Of a stretch of DNA of 64,000 bases, positions 27,747 through 36,159 are shown in pieces; position 1 is the stretch's first letter; each line of letters starts with the position of its first letter. The translations under genes and the position numbers were made by a program. Source of the stretch: UBA2336 sp964419145 (GTDB lineage Bacteria; Bacteroidota; Bacteroidia; Cytophagales; Cyclobacteriaceae); the NCBI GenBank assembly GCA_964419145.1, contig CAYQOM010000005.1:200680-264679 (forward strand), read 5' to 3'. A model generated the notes under the pieces. The model worked only from the letters and a program-made list of their open reading frames with translations. It ran no database searches and was not told the DNA's origin.

Positions 27747-27989
27747 ATGAAATGCACTGTAAAAACCTTTGGCATTACCCGCGATATTACCGGGGCGCGT
27801 GAAGTGGAAATGGATGTGGCTGAAGGGGCAACCGTTCACGAATTCAAGCAAGCTTTATTCAAGCAATACCCCGGGCTCTCGGGGCTTACTTCTTTGTTTA
27901 TTGCCGTTAACCACGCCTATGCCGATGATGGCCAGGTGCTGGCGGTTGGTGATGAAATAGCCCTCATTCCACCCGTTGCCGGGGGGTAG
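27747..27989 (+). CDS. moaD: Molybdopterin synthase small subunit
   Basis: Sulfur carrier of molybdopterin synthase, thiocarboxylated at its C-terminal glycine. The start at 27747 (MKCTVKTFGITRDITG) gives the usual 80-aa ubiquitin-like protein and avoids a repeat-derived upstream extension. The C-terminus is DEIALIPPVAGG, with the essential Gly-Gly. The moaE partner starts about 100 nt downstream on the same strand. No MoeB/MoeZ activating enzyme is in the window. Confidence 0.92.
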   Translation: MKCTVKTFGITRDITGAREVEMDVAEGATVHEFKQALFKQYPGLSGLTSLFIAVNHAYADDGQVLAVGDEIALIPPVAGG

Positions 27990-28086
27990 GCATCGTTTGC
28001 GAAATTCTCCTTGCTTTTTGAAGGGCAAAGTTTTACTTTCAATCACCCTTCTGGTTTTCTCATTACATAACAAAACCACTAAACGC

Positions 28087-28518
28087 ATGATCAAAATCAC
28101 ACCAAAGCCCATCGACATTCAAAAAGTGATTGACACCGCCTCCAGCCTGGGTGCCGGAGCCGTGAATGTCTTTATCGGAACTGTTCGCAACACCGCACAC
28201 GGTAAAAATGTGCTGTGGCTGGAGTACGAAGCCTATGAAGCCATGGCGGTTGCGGAAATCCGAAAAATCATTGACGAAGCCTCGCATCGATGGCCGTTAC
28301 TGGGATGGGCAGTGAGTCATCGTATTGGTACATTAAAACCCGGTGAAGTGTCTGTGGCCATTGCGGTATCTTCTCCGCACCGCAAAGACTCGTTCGAAGC
28401 ATGCCAGTTTGTTATCGACAAGCTCAAGGAAAAAGCACCCATCTGGAAGAAGGAAATCTTTCAGGATGGGGAAGAGTGGGTATCTGCTCAACCCAATGTA
28501 GCAAGTGTCTACAACTGA
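28087..28518 (+). CDS. moaE: Molybdopterin synthase catalytic subunit
   Basis: Inserts two sulfurs into cyclic pyranopterin to form molybdopterin. The 143-aa form starting MIKITPKPIDIQKVID at 28087 fits the family; upstream in-frame ATG codons run back into moaD. Motifs include GAGAVNVFIGTVRNT, LEYEAYEAMA, HRIGTLKPGEVSVAIAVSSPHRKDSFEAC and the catalytic lysines in LKEKAPIWKKE. Its 3' end overlaps a 41-codon gene on the opposite strand by 10 nt. Confidence 0.93.
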   Translation: MIKITPKPIDIQKVIDTASSLGAGAVNVFIGTVRNTAHGKNVLWLEYEAYEAMAVAEIRKIIDEASHRWPLLGWAVSHRIGTLKPGEVSVAIAVSSPHRKDSFEACQFVIDKLKEKAPIWKKEIFQDGEEWVSAQPNVASVYN

Positions 28519-28634
28519 CTTGCCAACAAGATTCCAGCAGTAACCAGTCCGATAGCCATGACCATACCGGCCACAAAAATTATGACCAGGTCGCGGTTAA
28601 TGGGATTGATGTGTTGTTTAGCGGTTGTTTTCAT
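28509..28634 (-). CDS. 41-residue single-pass membrane protein
   Basis: The open frame MKTTAKQHINPINRDLVIIF continues through VAGMVMAIGLVTAGILLASQL and stops. It has a basic, polar N-terminus of about 15 residues and one transmembrane helix (about 16-38). It is convergent with moaE, overlapping its stop by 10 nt. A 10-bp inverted repeat lies 22-54 nt upstream of its start. The clean topology and upstream operator-like repeat support a real gene, but the family is not recognised. Confidence 0.5.
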   Translation of the reverse strand: MKTTAKQHINPINRDLVIIFVAGMVMAIGLVTAGILLASQL

Positions 28635-28655
28635 AAGCCAAAACAGATTATAGAC

Positions 28656-28688
28656 AATGCACTAATGTACTACGCGCGTTAGTGCATT
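28656..28688. promoter_or_regulatory. 10-bp inverted repeat upstream of the 41-aa protein
   Basis: AATGCACTAA (28656-28665) and TTAGTGCATT (28679-28688) form a perfect inverted repeat with a 13-nt spacer. It could be an operator for the minus-strand small gene. No gene was seen in the remaining 210 bp up to mobA. Confidence 0.45.
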
Positions 28689-28898
28689 TTCTTTTTATGT
28701 AAGGTATTGTTCCCTGAAACTGCACGTCAATCCAAATAACAAGAATGGTGCTAAAAAGTATCCCGAAAGGCAGTTAAATTTTTATTTCGTTGTTTCTTAA
28801 GCGATTACCGCTCGGGTATTGAATTAAGCAATCAATTAATTCAGTGTGTTCGTGTTTCAAAAGAGGAAATGCAAAAACCGAAAAGAATTTTTGCTGTC

Positions 28899-29489
28899 TC
28901 AAAAGCGGTCATGTAAGGAATCAAAGTATTGATTCAAATCCTGATCGGAATTGATGTTTTTGAGCCAATTTGAATGGGTTGGGGTGATGCAATGTGCCTT
29001 GTGCATGACTAAAAATTCACGTGGACTGAAGCCTTTGTTGTGATAGAAGTCTGATAATAAAGTGCTTGCGTGAGGCTCCCAAAGTGTAAGCAACGGTTCG
29101 GGCAGCTTACCGCTTGAATCCCAAAAGCAAGTAGCAATTTTTTGAGTGTCTCGATAGGTTAACAGGTATTGAATGGTATTAGTCTGAACATAGGGCATGT
29201 CAACCGGAACGGTAAGCCATGCACTATTTGGATTGAGTTTAAATGCAGATAGGATTCCGTTCAGGGGTGTGTCCACATCAAACGCATCAGGCAACGGATT
29301 GAATGCTTGCGGAACGTTAACGGTGCTTTTACAGGATAAGTAAACGTTTTCGCAGAAGGGTGAGAGCAACTCAAATAAATATTCGCGCTGAGGTTTGCCG
29401 TGGTAACTGATCAACGATTTGTCGCGGCCCAGGCGCGAACTTTTTCCTCCCGCTAAAATCAATCCGTTTATCGTAACAATATCACTCAT
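28899..29489 (-). CDS. mobA: Molybdenum cofactor guanylyltransferase-like protein
   Basis: Transfers GMP to molybdopterin to give the guanine dinucleotide cofactor. The 196-aa start at 29489 (MSDIVTINGLILAGGKSSRLGRDKSLI) places the nucleotide-binding LILAGGxSSRxGxDK at its usual position. The second motif, LTVPVDMPYV, and FNPLPDAFDVDTPLNGILSAF follow. The 3' part is somewhat divergent. Its start overlaps the end of the upstream ion channel gene by 8 nt, so the two are probably co-transcribed with moaC. Confidence 0.85.
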   Translation of the reverse strand: MSDIVTINGLILAGGKSSRLGRDKSLISYHGKPQREYLFELLSPFCENVYLSCKSTVNVPQAFNPLPDAFDVDTPLNGILSAFKLNPNSAWLTVPVDMPYVQTNTIQYLLTYRDTQKIATCFWDSSGKLPEPLLTLWEPHASTLLSDFYHNKGFSPREFLVMHKAHCITPTHSNWLKNINSDQDLNQYFDSLHDRF

Positions 29490-30276
29490 GAAAATCTTTT
29501 CCGCAGTGGGGGCAGGTGTGCTTCTTTGATTTTGGATTGTGGAGCATCTCAAAAAAGCCGGAAGACAGAATACCGGCCGGTAACGCCAGGATAGCCACAC
29601 CGGCTATGGCAAAGATTCCGCCTAGAAATTTTCCGATCGGGGTAATGGGCACTACAGCGCCATAGCCTACGGTGGTTAGTGTGGCCATGCCCCACCACAT
29701 GGCTTCCGGTATGGATCCAAACTTATCGGGTTGGGCATCACGTTCGACCAGGTGCATGAAAAAGGAAATGATGATGAGGATGAAAATGATGAAGATAAAA
29801 CTGAGCACCAGTTGTTCTTTTCGTTCGGCAATTACTTTTTTAAAGATGTTCATCGCCTGCATGTAACGGGTAATCTTAAACATCCGGAACAGGGCCATCA
29901 ACCTGAAAATTCTCAGGAAGCGAAGATCAAGTGGTAGAAATGTGAGGTAGAATGGCAGGATCGCCAGCAGGTCAACAATCGCCATGGACGTTTTTGCGTA
30001 ACGCAAACGTCCGTAGAACGGATGCTTGTATTTAGGATTTTCAACAATGGCGTAGAGCCTCGAAATGTATTCCAGTGTAAAAAACGCTACCGAAAAGTTT
30101 TCGAAATTTTGAAACAGGTTGCCGTACTGCTCGGCATATTTTTGAACAGACTCAAGAATTATAGCAGCAATATTCAAGATAATCGTTGTGATCAGGATAA
30201 TCTCAAAAATCCGCTCGATTATTCCTCCTTTTTCTGTAGGCTCAAGGGTGAGGTAAAGCCTTCTGCGTAAGGTCAT
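29482..30276 (-). CDS. Voltage-sensor potassium channel with C-terminal zinc-ribbon motif
   Basis: A 264-aa six-helix ion transporter. S1-S4 (about 20-145) include a voltage-sensor-like S4 with regularly spaced arginines (LRFLRIFRLMALFRMFKI). The pore has the K+ filter TLTTVGYGAV (about 205) and the S6 hinge AGVAILALPAGILSSGF. The tail KKHTCPHCGKDFHE places two Cys and two His-like ligands in a zinc-finger-like knuckle, which is unusual. It lies within the molybdenum cofactor genes, 7 nt after moaC and overlapping mobA, all on the minus strand. Confidence 0.88.
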   Translation of the reverse strand: MTLRRRLYLTLEPTEKGGIIERIFEIILITTIILNIAAIILESVQKYAEQYGNLFQNFENFSVAFFTLEYISRLYAIVENPKYKHPFYGRLRYAKTSMAIVDLLAILPFYLTFLPLDLRFLRIFRLMALFRMFKITRYMQAMNIFKKVIAERKEQLVLSFIFIIFILIIISFFMHLVERDAQPDKFGSIPEAMWWGMATLTTVGYGAVVPITPIGKFLGGIFAIAGVAILALPAGILSSGFFEMLHNPKSKKHTCPHCGKDFHE

Positions 30277-30283
30277 AATATGG

Positions 30284-30787
30284 TCAGCGTTTAAAGTCTT
30301 TTTTGCCCCCGGTTTTTTCCATCAGCTTGATTTCCTTAATCACCAAATCGTGCGATAAGGCCTTGCACATATCGTAAAGCGTTAGTGCAGCAATGCTTAC
30401 TGCGGTAAGTGCTTCCATTTCAACACCGGTTTTGGAACCAATGGAAACAGTGCTCTCAATTAATATGGAATCAGTGGTATTACGTATGGCAATCTTGCAA
30501 TCTTCAATGCCAATTGGGTGCGCCAGTGGAATCAGGTCAGCTGTTTTTTTGGCGCCCATTACACCGGCAAGTATGGCCGTTTGAAATACAGGCCCTTTTT
30601 TGGTGGTGAGTTCCTGATTTTTAATCAGTTGAATTATTTCCTTGCCCACCCATACGATTGCCTGTGCACGAGCCGTTCGTTTGGTAATTGCCTTAGCCGA
30701 TACATCCACCATTTGCGGATTTCCGGACGCATCGGTATGTGTTAATTTTTTACCTTTCTTCACATTTTCAAAGTTAGCAGAATTCAT
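30284..30787 (-). CDS. moaC: Cyclic pyranopterin monophosphate synthase
   Basis: Second enzyme of molybdenum cofactor synthesis, acting on the MoaA product. With start at 30787 (MNSANFENVKKGKKLTHTD) it is 167 aa. Motifs are LTHTDASGNPQMVDVSAK, LIPLAHPIGIEDCKIAI and the catalytic region GKTGVEMEALTAVSIAALTLYDMCKA. The start codon sits in the same CATG tetranucleotide as the moeA start on the other strand. The channel and mobA genes follow closely downstream. Confidence 0.93.
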   Translation of the reverse strand: MNSANFENVKKGKKLTHTDASGNPQMVDVSAKAITKRTARAQAIVWVGKEIIQLIKNQELTTKKGPVFQTAILAGVMGAKKTADLIPLAHPIGIEDCKIAIRNTTDSILIESTVSIGSKTGVEMEALTAVSIAALTLYDMCKALSHDLVIKEIKLMEKTGGKKDFKR

Positions 30788-31970
30788 GATCAGCGTAACG
30801 GAAGCCACACGGATTATTCATCAGGTACCTGCACCACGCACCATCACCCAGGTTTCATTAGCCGAAGCTGTTAATCAGGTTTTGGCTGAATCGGTCATTG
30901 CCGATCGGGACTTACCACCATTCAACCGGGTAGCAATGGATGGAATCGCTATTCACAGTGCTTCGTTTAAAACCGCGCAGGCATACAAGATTGAAGGCAC
31001 TCAACCGGCAGGCTCGGCAGGAAAAGTCTTAACCAATAAAGACAATTGTTTGGAAGTAATGACCGGTGCCGTATTGCCGGATGGTACGGATGCGGTTGTT
31101 CGCTATGAAGATATTGAAATAAACAGTGGAATTGCTACAATACACTTACAGGCAGTTACACCGGGTATGAATATTCATCATCAGGGAAATGATGCCCGTC
31201 AAGGTGATGTTTTGCTTGTTGAAGGTCAACTTATCTCACCGGCTGAGGTTGCCTTGCTGGCATCCGTTGGTAAGGCAGCGGTTAAGGTTTATGACTTTCC
31301 GCGCACAGCCATCATTTCATCGGGCGATGAGTTGGTGGAGGTTGAGGCCACACCGCAGGCTCATCAAATCAGGCGGTCGAATGCCTATGCCCTTCAGGCC
31401 GCCATGCGTGAAATGGGTTGGCAGGCTTCAGCGTTTCACCTGAACGATACACGTGAAGATGTGCTGCATGAGTTGCAACTGTTGATGCAGGATTATGATG
31501 TGCTCATCCTTTCCGGTGGTGTATCAAAAGGAAAGTTTGATTTTATTCCGGATGCATTGAACGAACTTGGCGTAACCAAGCTTTTTCACCAGGTAAGTCA
31601 GCGACCGGGCAAACCATTTTGGTTTGGCAAAACAGAAAATAAAGTGGTGTTTGCCCTTCCGGGAAATCCGGTGTCGACCTTTTTATGTTTTTATCGATAC
31701 ATCAAGCCGTGGATACGCAATAACATGGGGGTGAAATCAAATGAGCAAACAGCCATCCTGATGTCAGCTATAGAATTTAAACCTGCACTTACTTATTTTT
31801 TACAGGTGCATGCAACGCATGATCAAGGAAAACTTATGGCTACACCAGTCCCCGGAGGTGGTTCGGGTGATTCTACTAACTTGAAAGCGGTGAATGGCTT
31901 TCTGGAATTGCCAGCTGATCGGTCTTCATTTGATGCCGGAGAGGTGTTTCCGTTTATTCCGTTTCGTTAA
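30786..31970 (+). CDS. moeA: Molybdopterin molybdenumtransferase
   Basis: Inserts molybdate into adenylylated molybdopterin. The start at 30786 (MISVTEATRIIHQVPAPRTITQV) matches the canonical family N-terminus; earlier in-frame ATGs lie inside moaC on the other strand and are not used. The 394-aa protein has DLPPFNRVAMDGIAI, the MoCF-domain TAIISSGDELVE, LILSGGVSKGKFDFIPDAL, and FALPGNPVSTFLCFYRYIKPWI. A C-terminal MoeA domain IV follows. It is divergent from moaC with no intergenic space and its 3' end overlaps the antiporter gene by 4 nt. Confidence 0.94.
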   Translation: MISVTEATRIIHQVPAPRTITQVSLAEAVNQVLAESVIADRDLPPFNRVAMDGIAIHSASFKTAQAYKIEGTQPAGSAGKVLTNKDNCLEVMTGAVLPDGTDAVVRYEDIEINSGIATIHLQAVTPGMNIHHQGNDARQGDVLLVEGQLISPAEVALLASVGKAAVKVYDFPRTAIISSGDELVEVEATPQAHQIRRSNAYALQAAMREMGWQASAFHLNDTREDVLHELQLLMQDYDVLILSGGVSKGKFDFIPDALNELGVTKLFHQVSQRPGKPFWFGKTENKVVFALPGNPVSTFLCFYRYIKPWIRNNMGVKSNEQTAILMSAIEFKPALTYFLQVHATHDQGKLMATPVPGGGSGDSTNLKAVNGFLELPADRSSFDAGEVFPFIPFR

Positions 31971-33442
31971 GCGAGTGAATATTTAACATTCAGCGATTCA
32001 TAAATTTTCGGAATGGTCTCCTTGTTGTCGGCCAGGATGGCGAGTTTGTCACCGGCTTCAAGTTCCGTTGAGCCACCGGGGCGGATAAATTTTCCTTGTC
32101 GGTTAATCATGATGATGATGGCTGTTTTAGGAAAGGAAAGTTGTACAATCGACTTTCCAACAATCGGGTTGTTTTCGTTTAATTCTATTTCAAGTAATTC
32201 CGATTTGAATGAATCCACCAACTCAAGTTCCAGTGGTGAGCGCCTCTTTATTTTTTCAGGTACAGCAAGGTGTAACCATTTGGCCACCGTAGATAACGTT
32301 GTTCCCTGAAGAATCACGGAAGTAACGGTAATAAAAAACACGATGTTAAAAATTTCATTGGCTTTATCCACCCCGGCCAGCAGGGGATAAGTAGCAAACA
32401 CAATGGGGACTGCACCGCGCAATCCAACCCACGAGATAAACAGTTTCTCGCGGAAGCGCATGCGGAAGAAAGCCAAGCTGATAAACACGCTCAGTGGACG
32501 TGCGGCCAGAATCAAAAACAACGACAGTAAAATCCCCGGCCCAATTATCGGTGGTATTTCAGAAGGAAAGACCAGTAATCCGAGCGCAAGAAACATGATG
32601 ATCTGCATCAGCCAGGCTACCCCATCGTAAAACCGAATGAGACTTTTCTTGTGGATGAAGTTAGAGTTGCCCAAGATCACTGAGCTTATGTATACAGCCA
32701 AAAATCCGTTACCCCCAACAAAGTCGGTAACAGAAAATGTGAACAAGACCAGCGCAGTAACCAACACCGGGTACAATCCGTCAACATCAAGATTGATTTT
32801 GTTAATGATGAAGGTCATGGCGCGGCCCATCAGGTAGCCTAAACCTCCCCCGATAATCATTTGCTTTAGAAAGAATGGGACCAGTTCCAAAAATCCGCTG
32901 TCGGGTTTTTCAAATAATAACAGCAAGCTTACCATCAGGAAGTACGCCATCGGGTCGTTACTTCCGCTTTCCAATTCCAGTGTTGGGCCTAGGTTTTTTT
33001 TAAGTCCGATATTCCTACCGCGTAGGATAGAAAAAACCGCAGCAGCATCCGTTGAGGAAACCGTTGCGCCCAGCAGCATGCCTTCCAACAAGGTGAAGCC
33101 CATCAGGTAATGGGCAAACACACCCAGCGAAACGGCTGTTATAAGCACCCCCAGCGTTGATAGCGTAATACCTTTCCATAATACTGGCCGCACACTTTCC
33201 CACTTTGTATCAAGGCCCCCGGAGAAGAGAATAAAATTCAATGCAATTACGCCAATGAACTGGGCCAGCTTTGGGTCATTGAAGTTGATCTTACCAATGC
33301 CTTCTGAACCCGCCAACATCCCCAGCAGCAAGAACATGATCAGCGCGGGTACGCCCACCCGGTATGATGTTTTACTGGCCAGTATGCTCAGAAACAACAG
33401 GATGGAGCCCAAGAGTAAGATATTTTCTGCGGTTAGGTTCAT
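31967..33442 (-). CDS. K+/H+ antiporter, CPA1/NhaP2-like with TrkA_C domain
   Basis: A 491-aa cation/proton antiporter. About 12 transmembrane helices (1-390) include PALIMFLLLGMLAGSEGIGKI, LGATVSSTDAAAVFSILRGRNI and the ELESGSNDPMAYFLMV motif with the exchange aspartate. The region ISWVGLRGAVPIVFATYPL matches the NhaP2/CvrA group. The C-terminal 90 residues form a cytoplasmic TrkA_C (RCK_C) domain (about 400-485; NPIVGKSIVQLSFPKTAIIIMI, GSTELEAGDKLAILAD) that would sense nucleotides or ions. It is convergent with moeA. Confidence 0.9.
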   Translation of the reverse strand: MNLTAENILLLGSILLFLSILASKTSYRVGVPALIMFLLLGMLAGSEGIGKINFNDPKLAQFIGVIALNFILFSGGLDTKWESVRPVLWKGITLSTLGVLITAVSLGVFAHYLMGFTLLEGMLLGATVSSTDAAAVFSILRGRNIGLKKNLGPTLELESGSNDPMAYFLMVSLLLLFEKPDSGFLELVPFFLKQMIIGGGLGYLMGRAMTFIINKINLDVDGLYPVLVTALVLFTFSVTDFVGGNGFLAVYISSVILGNSNFIHKKSLIRFYDGVAWLMQIIMFLALGLLVFPSEIPPIIGPGILLSLFLILAARPLSVFISLAFFRMRFREKLFISWVGLRGAVPIVFATYPLLAGVDKANEIFNIVFFITVTSVILQGTTLSTVAKWLHLAVPEKIKRRSPLELELVDSFKSELLEIELNENNPIVGKSIVQLSFPKTAIIIMINRQGKFIRPGGSTELEAGDKLAILADNKETIPKIYESLNVKYSLA

Positions 33443-33513
33443 TTAATCGTATAGATGCATTTTTCTAAGGCTAAAGATACTAAAATGAGGCTGGCAACAC
33501 TTATTGAATCTGA

Positions 33514-33544
33514 TTTCCCCGTTATAAAATAGCGGTTAACTTTG
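33514..33544 (+). promoter_or_regulatory. Likely promoter of ffh
   Basis: TTTC (33514-33517), 19 bp, TAACTTTG (33537-33544): a near match to the Bacteroidota -33/-7 promoter, 34 nt before the ffh ATG. Confidence 0.55.
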
Positions 33545-33578
33545 CAGTCCATTATTAATAGATCAGAAATACATTTTT

Positions 33579-34910
33579 ATGTTCGATAGTTTAAGTGTCA
33601 AGCTGGATAAGGCCTTTCAAACGCTGAAAGGTCAGGGACGAATTACTGAAATCAACGTAGCCAGCACCATCAAAGAGATTCGGAAAGCACTCATTGATGC
33701 CGATGTGAATTACAAGGTTGCCAAAGAAGTTACCGATGAAATAAAGCAAAAGGCGCTGGGTCAGAATGTATTGACAGCCATTTCTCCGGGGCAGTTGTTG
33801 GTAAAAATCACCAACGATGAGCTGACCGAGTTGATGGGTAGCGAGAGTGTTGATATCAACGTAACGGGTAGCCCGGCCATTATTCTTATTGCCGGTTTAC
33901 AGGGTTCAGGTAAAACAACTTTCTCGGGTAAGCTGGCCAATTATTTAAAGAAGCAAGGCCGGCAGGTGTTGCTTACTGCCTGTGATATTTATCGACCGGC
34001 TGCGATCAATCAGTTAAAAGTGTTGGGTGAACAGGTTGGCGTTGAAGTCTATGCCGAACCTGAAAATAAGGACGCTGTAAAGATTGCTCGTGCAGCTATT
34101 GATCATGCTAAGAAAAACAATCACCGAATTGTGATTGTCGATACGGCTGGTCGTTTGGCGGTAGATGAAGAAATGATGAATGAGATTGCGCGTTTGAAAG
34201 AAGCGCTCAATCCTTCCGAGACCTTGTTCGTGGTTGACTCGATGACGGGTCAGGATGCGGTGAACACAGCAAAGGCATTTAACGACCGGTTGAATTTCGA
34301 TGGCGTGGTGTTAACCAAACTGGATGGCGACTCGCGTGGGGGTGCTGCGCTTTCTATCCGCAGAGTAGTTGAGAAGCCGATTAAGTTTATTTCTACCGGT
34401 GAAAAAATGGAAGCAATTGATCGCTTCTATCCCGATCGTATGGCGGGCCGGATTCTCGGCATGGGCGATGTGGTTTCGCTGGTTGAAAAGGCGCAACAAA
34501 CCTTTGATGAAGACGAAGCCAAACGACTGAATGCCAAGTTGCGCAAAAATCAATTTGATCTGAGTGATTTTCTGACCCAACTGGAGCAGATCAAAAAGAT
34601 GGGAAATATGAAAGACTTGCTGGGCATGATACCCGGTGTGGGCAAGGCATTGAAAGGCGTGGATATTGATGATAATGCATTCAAGCCCATTGAATCCATC
34701 ATTCGTTCCATGACACCCGAAGAGCGTCAAAATCCCGATGTGATTAACGGCAGTCGCAAAAACCGAATTGCCAAAGGCAGCGGCACATCGGTACAGCAGG
34801 TTAACCAATTGTTAAAACAATTTGGTGATATGCGTAAAATGATGAAAACCATGAATAAAATGGGGGGTGGTAAGCGGGCACTTTCAGCCATCAATCCGTT
34901 TGGTCGTTAA
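33579..34910 (+). CDS. ffh: Signal recognition particle protein
   Basis: GTPase that binds signal sequences with 4.5S RNA and docks to FtsY. The 443-aa layout is canonical: an N domain (about 1-95), the G domain with P-loop AGLQGSGKTTFSGKLA (about 107), VLLTACDIYRPAAINQL, VIVDTAGRLAVDE and LTKLDGDSRGGAALSI, and a Met-rich M domain (about 310-443, ending KMMKTMNKMGGGKRALSAINPFGR). It has its own promoter and terminator, so is probably monocistronic. Confidence 0.96.
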   Translation: MFDSLSVKLDKAFQTLKGQGRITEINVASTIKEIRKALIDADVNYKVAKEVTDEIKQKALGQNVLTAISPGQLLVKITNDELTELMGSESVDINVTGSPAIILIAGLQGSGKTTFSGKLANYLKKQGRQVLLTACDIYRPAAINQLKVLGEQVGVEVYAEPENKDAVKIARAAIDHAKKNNHRIVIVDTAGRLAVDEEMMNEIARLKEALNPSETLFVVDSMTGQDAVNTAKAFNDRLNFDGVVLTKLDGDSRGGAALSIRRVVEKPIKFISTGEKMEAIDRFYPDRMAGRILGMGDVVSLVEKAQQTFDEDEAKRLNAKLRKNQFDLSDFLTQLEQIKKMGNMKDLLGMIPGVGKALKGVDIDDNAFKPIESIIRSMTPEERQNPDVINGSRKNRIAKGSGTSVQQVNQLLKQFGDMRKMMKTMNKMGGGKRALSAINPFGR

Positions 34911-34994
34911 TTGAAAATTTTTGTGTAAGTTACATCAACGGTAAAACCTAATTCCCTGAATTGTCGTTTTACCTATAGTTTACAGGTCGATTAT

Positions 34995-35025
34995 AAAGTG
35001 CCCCGGAATTTTTCGGGGCACTTTT
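34995..35025 (+). terminator. Strong terminator after ffh
   Basis: AAAGTGCCCCG and CGGGGCACTTT form an 11-bp stem closing an AT-rich loop, followed by TTTT. It is 85 nt after the ffh stop. Confidence 0.85.
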
Positions 35026-35057
35026 ACTATTGTTTAACTATAACCCAACGAAACACT

Positions 35058-35603
35058 ATGAAAAAATTTAAACTCACTTTACTCGCCATGCTTCTGCTGT
35101 TTGCCTTTGTTAATGAAGCAACAGCGCAGAAATTTCCTGGGGTGGATGCGAGTCCTGCAGACATTGCTTACTTCCGTCCCGATGGCCGCAATTCAGATCC
35201 GGTTATCAAAGTAATCTACGGACGTCCTTCAAAGAAGGGCAGAACGATGCTTGGTGGAACGGAAGCCTACGGAAAAGTGTGGCGCACCGGTGCCAATGAA
35301 ACTACAGAAGTTAAATTGTTTAAAGATGTAACCTTTGGCGATAAGACTTTAAAGGCGGGAACCTACTCCTTATATACTATTCCTGACAAAAACGAGTGGA
35401 CAATCATTTTCAACTCAAAGCTGGATACGTGGGGTGCCTACGCGTATGATGAAAGTAAAGATGTAGCCCGAATTAAGGTCGCGGCTGGCAAAACCGAATC
35501 AGAAATAGAAACCTTCACTATTGTGTTTGATGGAAAAGGCGATAATGCTACCATGAACCTGGCGTGGGAGAACACGTTGGTGAAGATTCCCCTGAAATAT
35601 TAA
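35058..35603 (+). CDS. DUF2911-family exported protein
   Basis: A 181-aa protein with a signal peptide (MKKFKLTLLAMLLLFAFVNEATAQ). The start at 35058 is chosen because the longer frame runs into the ffh terminator. The mature part is the DUF2911 beta-rich domain: IKVIYGRPSKKGRTMLGGTEAYGKVWRTGANETTEVKLFKDVTFGDKTLKAGTYSLYTIP. This family is common in Bacteroidota and of unknown function. Flanking terminators on both sides make it monocistronic. Confidence 0.9.
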   Translation: MKKFKLTLLAMLLLFAFVNEATAQKFPGVDASPADIAYFRPDGRNSDPVIKVIYGRPSKKGRTMLGGTEAYGKVWRTGANETTEVKLFKDVTFGDKTLKAGTYSLYTIPDKNEWTIIFNSKLDTWGAYAYDESKDVARIKVAAGKTESEIETFTIVFDGKGDNATMNLAWENTLVKIPLKY

Positions 35604-35632
35604 TTGAGTTAATCTTTGCATAATATGCAGAT

Positions 35633-35667
35633 AAGGCGATTCCATTTTTTGGGATCGCCTTTTTTTA
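35633..35667 (+). terminator. Terminator after the DUF2911 gene
   Basis: AAGGCGATTCC and GGGATCGCCTT form an 11-bp stem with one mismatch and a 7-nt loop, followed by TTTTTTT. Confidence 0.8.
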
Positions 35668-35711
35668 TTGCCCTGAAAAAGCGTAGTTTACTTTGGTAAC
35701 GAATATTCTAC

Positions 35712-36146
35712 ATGCATACGTTAGGCCGTTCCGATCGGGTTGATTTGCCCGGATTGGGGTTATACAACATACACGCCAAAATCGACACGGGTGCTTATAC
35801 GAGCAGCCTGCATTGCTCACGCGCGGAAGTAAAAAATGGCGTGCTGGAATTTGTATTGCTGGATGATGAGCATCCGGAATTCACCGGTATGGTTTTTTCT
35901 TTTACAGAATTCGAAACACGCCTTATTAAGAATTCTTTCGGGGTGGCTGAGCACCGGTATATCATTCAAACAACCATCAAAATTTTTGATGAGGAAATAC
36001 AGACTGAATTTTCATTGAGCGATCGGGATGCCCTCCGCTTTCCTATTTTGCTGGGACGCAAGATTTTACGTAACCGTTTTGTAATAGATGTAACTAAAAA
36101 AAATCTATCTTACCGGAATAAGAAAAAGAAAGTTTCCAAACCGTAA
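35712..36146 (+). CDS. RimB-like retropepsin-fold protease (ATP-dependent zinc protease family)
   Basis: A 144-aa small protease-like protein of the family often labelled 'ATP-dependent zinc protease' or RimB. It carries the retropepsin-like motif KIDTGAYTSSLH (about 22-33) and the second conserved block LRFPILLGRKILRNRFVIDV. In pseudomonads the equivalent partner cleaves the glutamate tail that RimK adds, but that role is knowledge from the family, not shown here. It lies 13 nt before rimK; the third gene of the triad encodes an aspartoacylase-like metallopeptidase. Confidence 0.85.
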   Translation: MHTLGRSDRVDLPGLGLYNIHAKIDTGAYTSSLHCSRAEVKNGVLEFVLLDDEHPEFTGMVFSFTEFETRLIKNSFGVAEHRYIIQTTIKIFDEEIQTEFSLSDRDALRFPILLGRKILRNRFVIDVTKKNLSYRNKKKKVSKP

Positions 36147-36159
36147 TACCCGATTCTTC

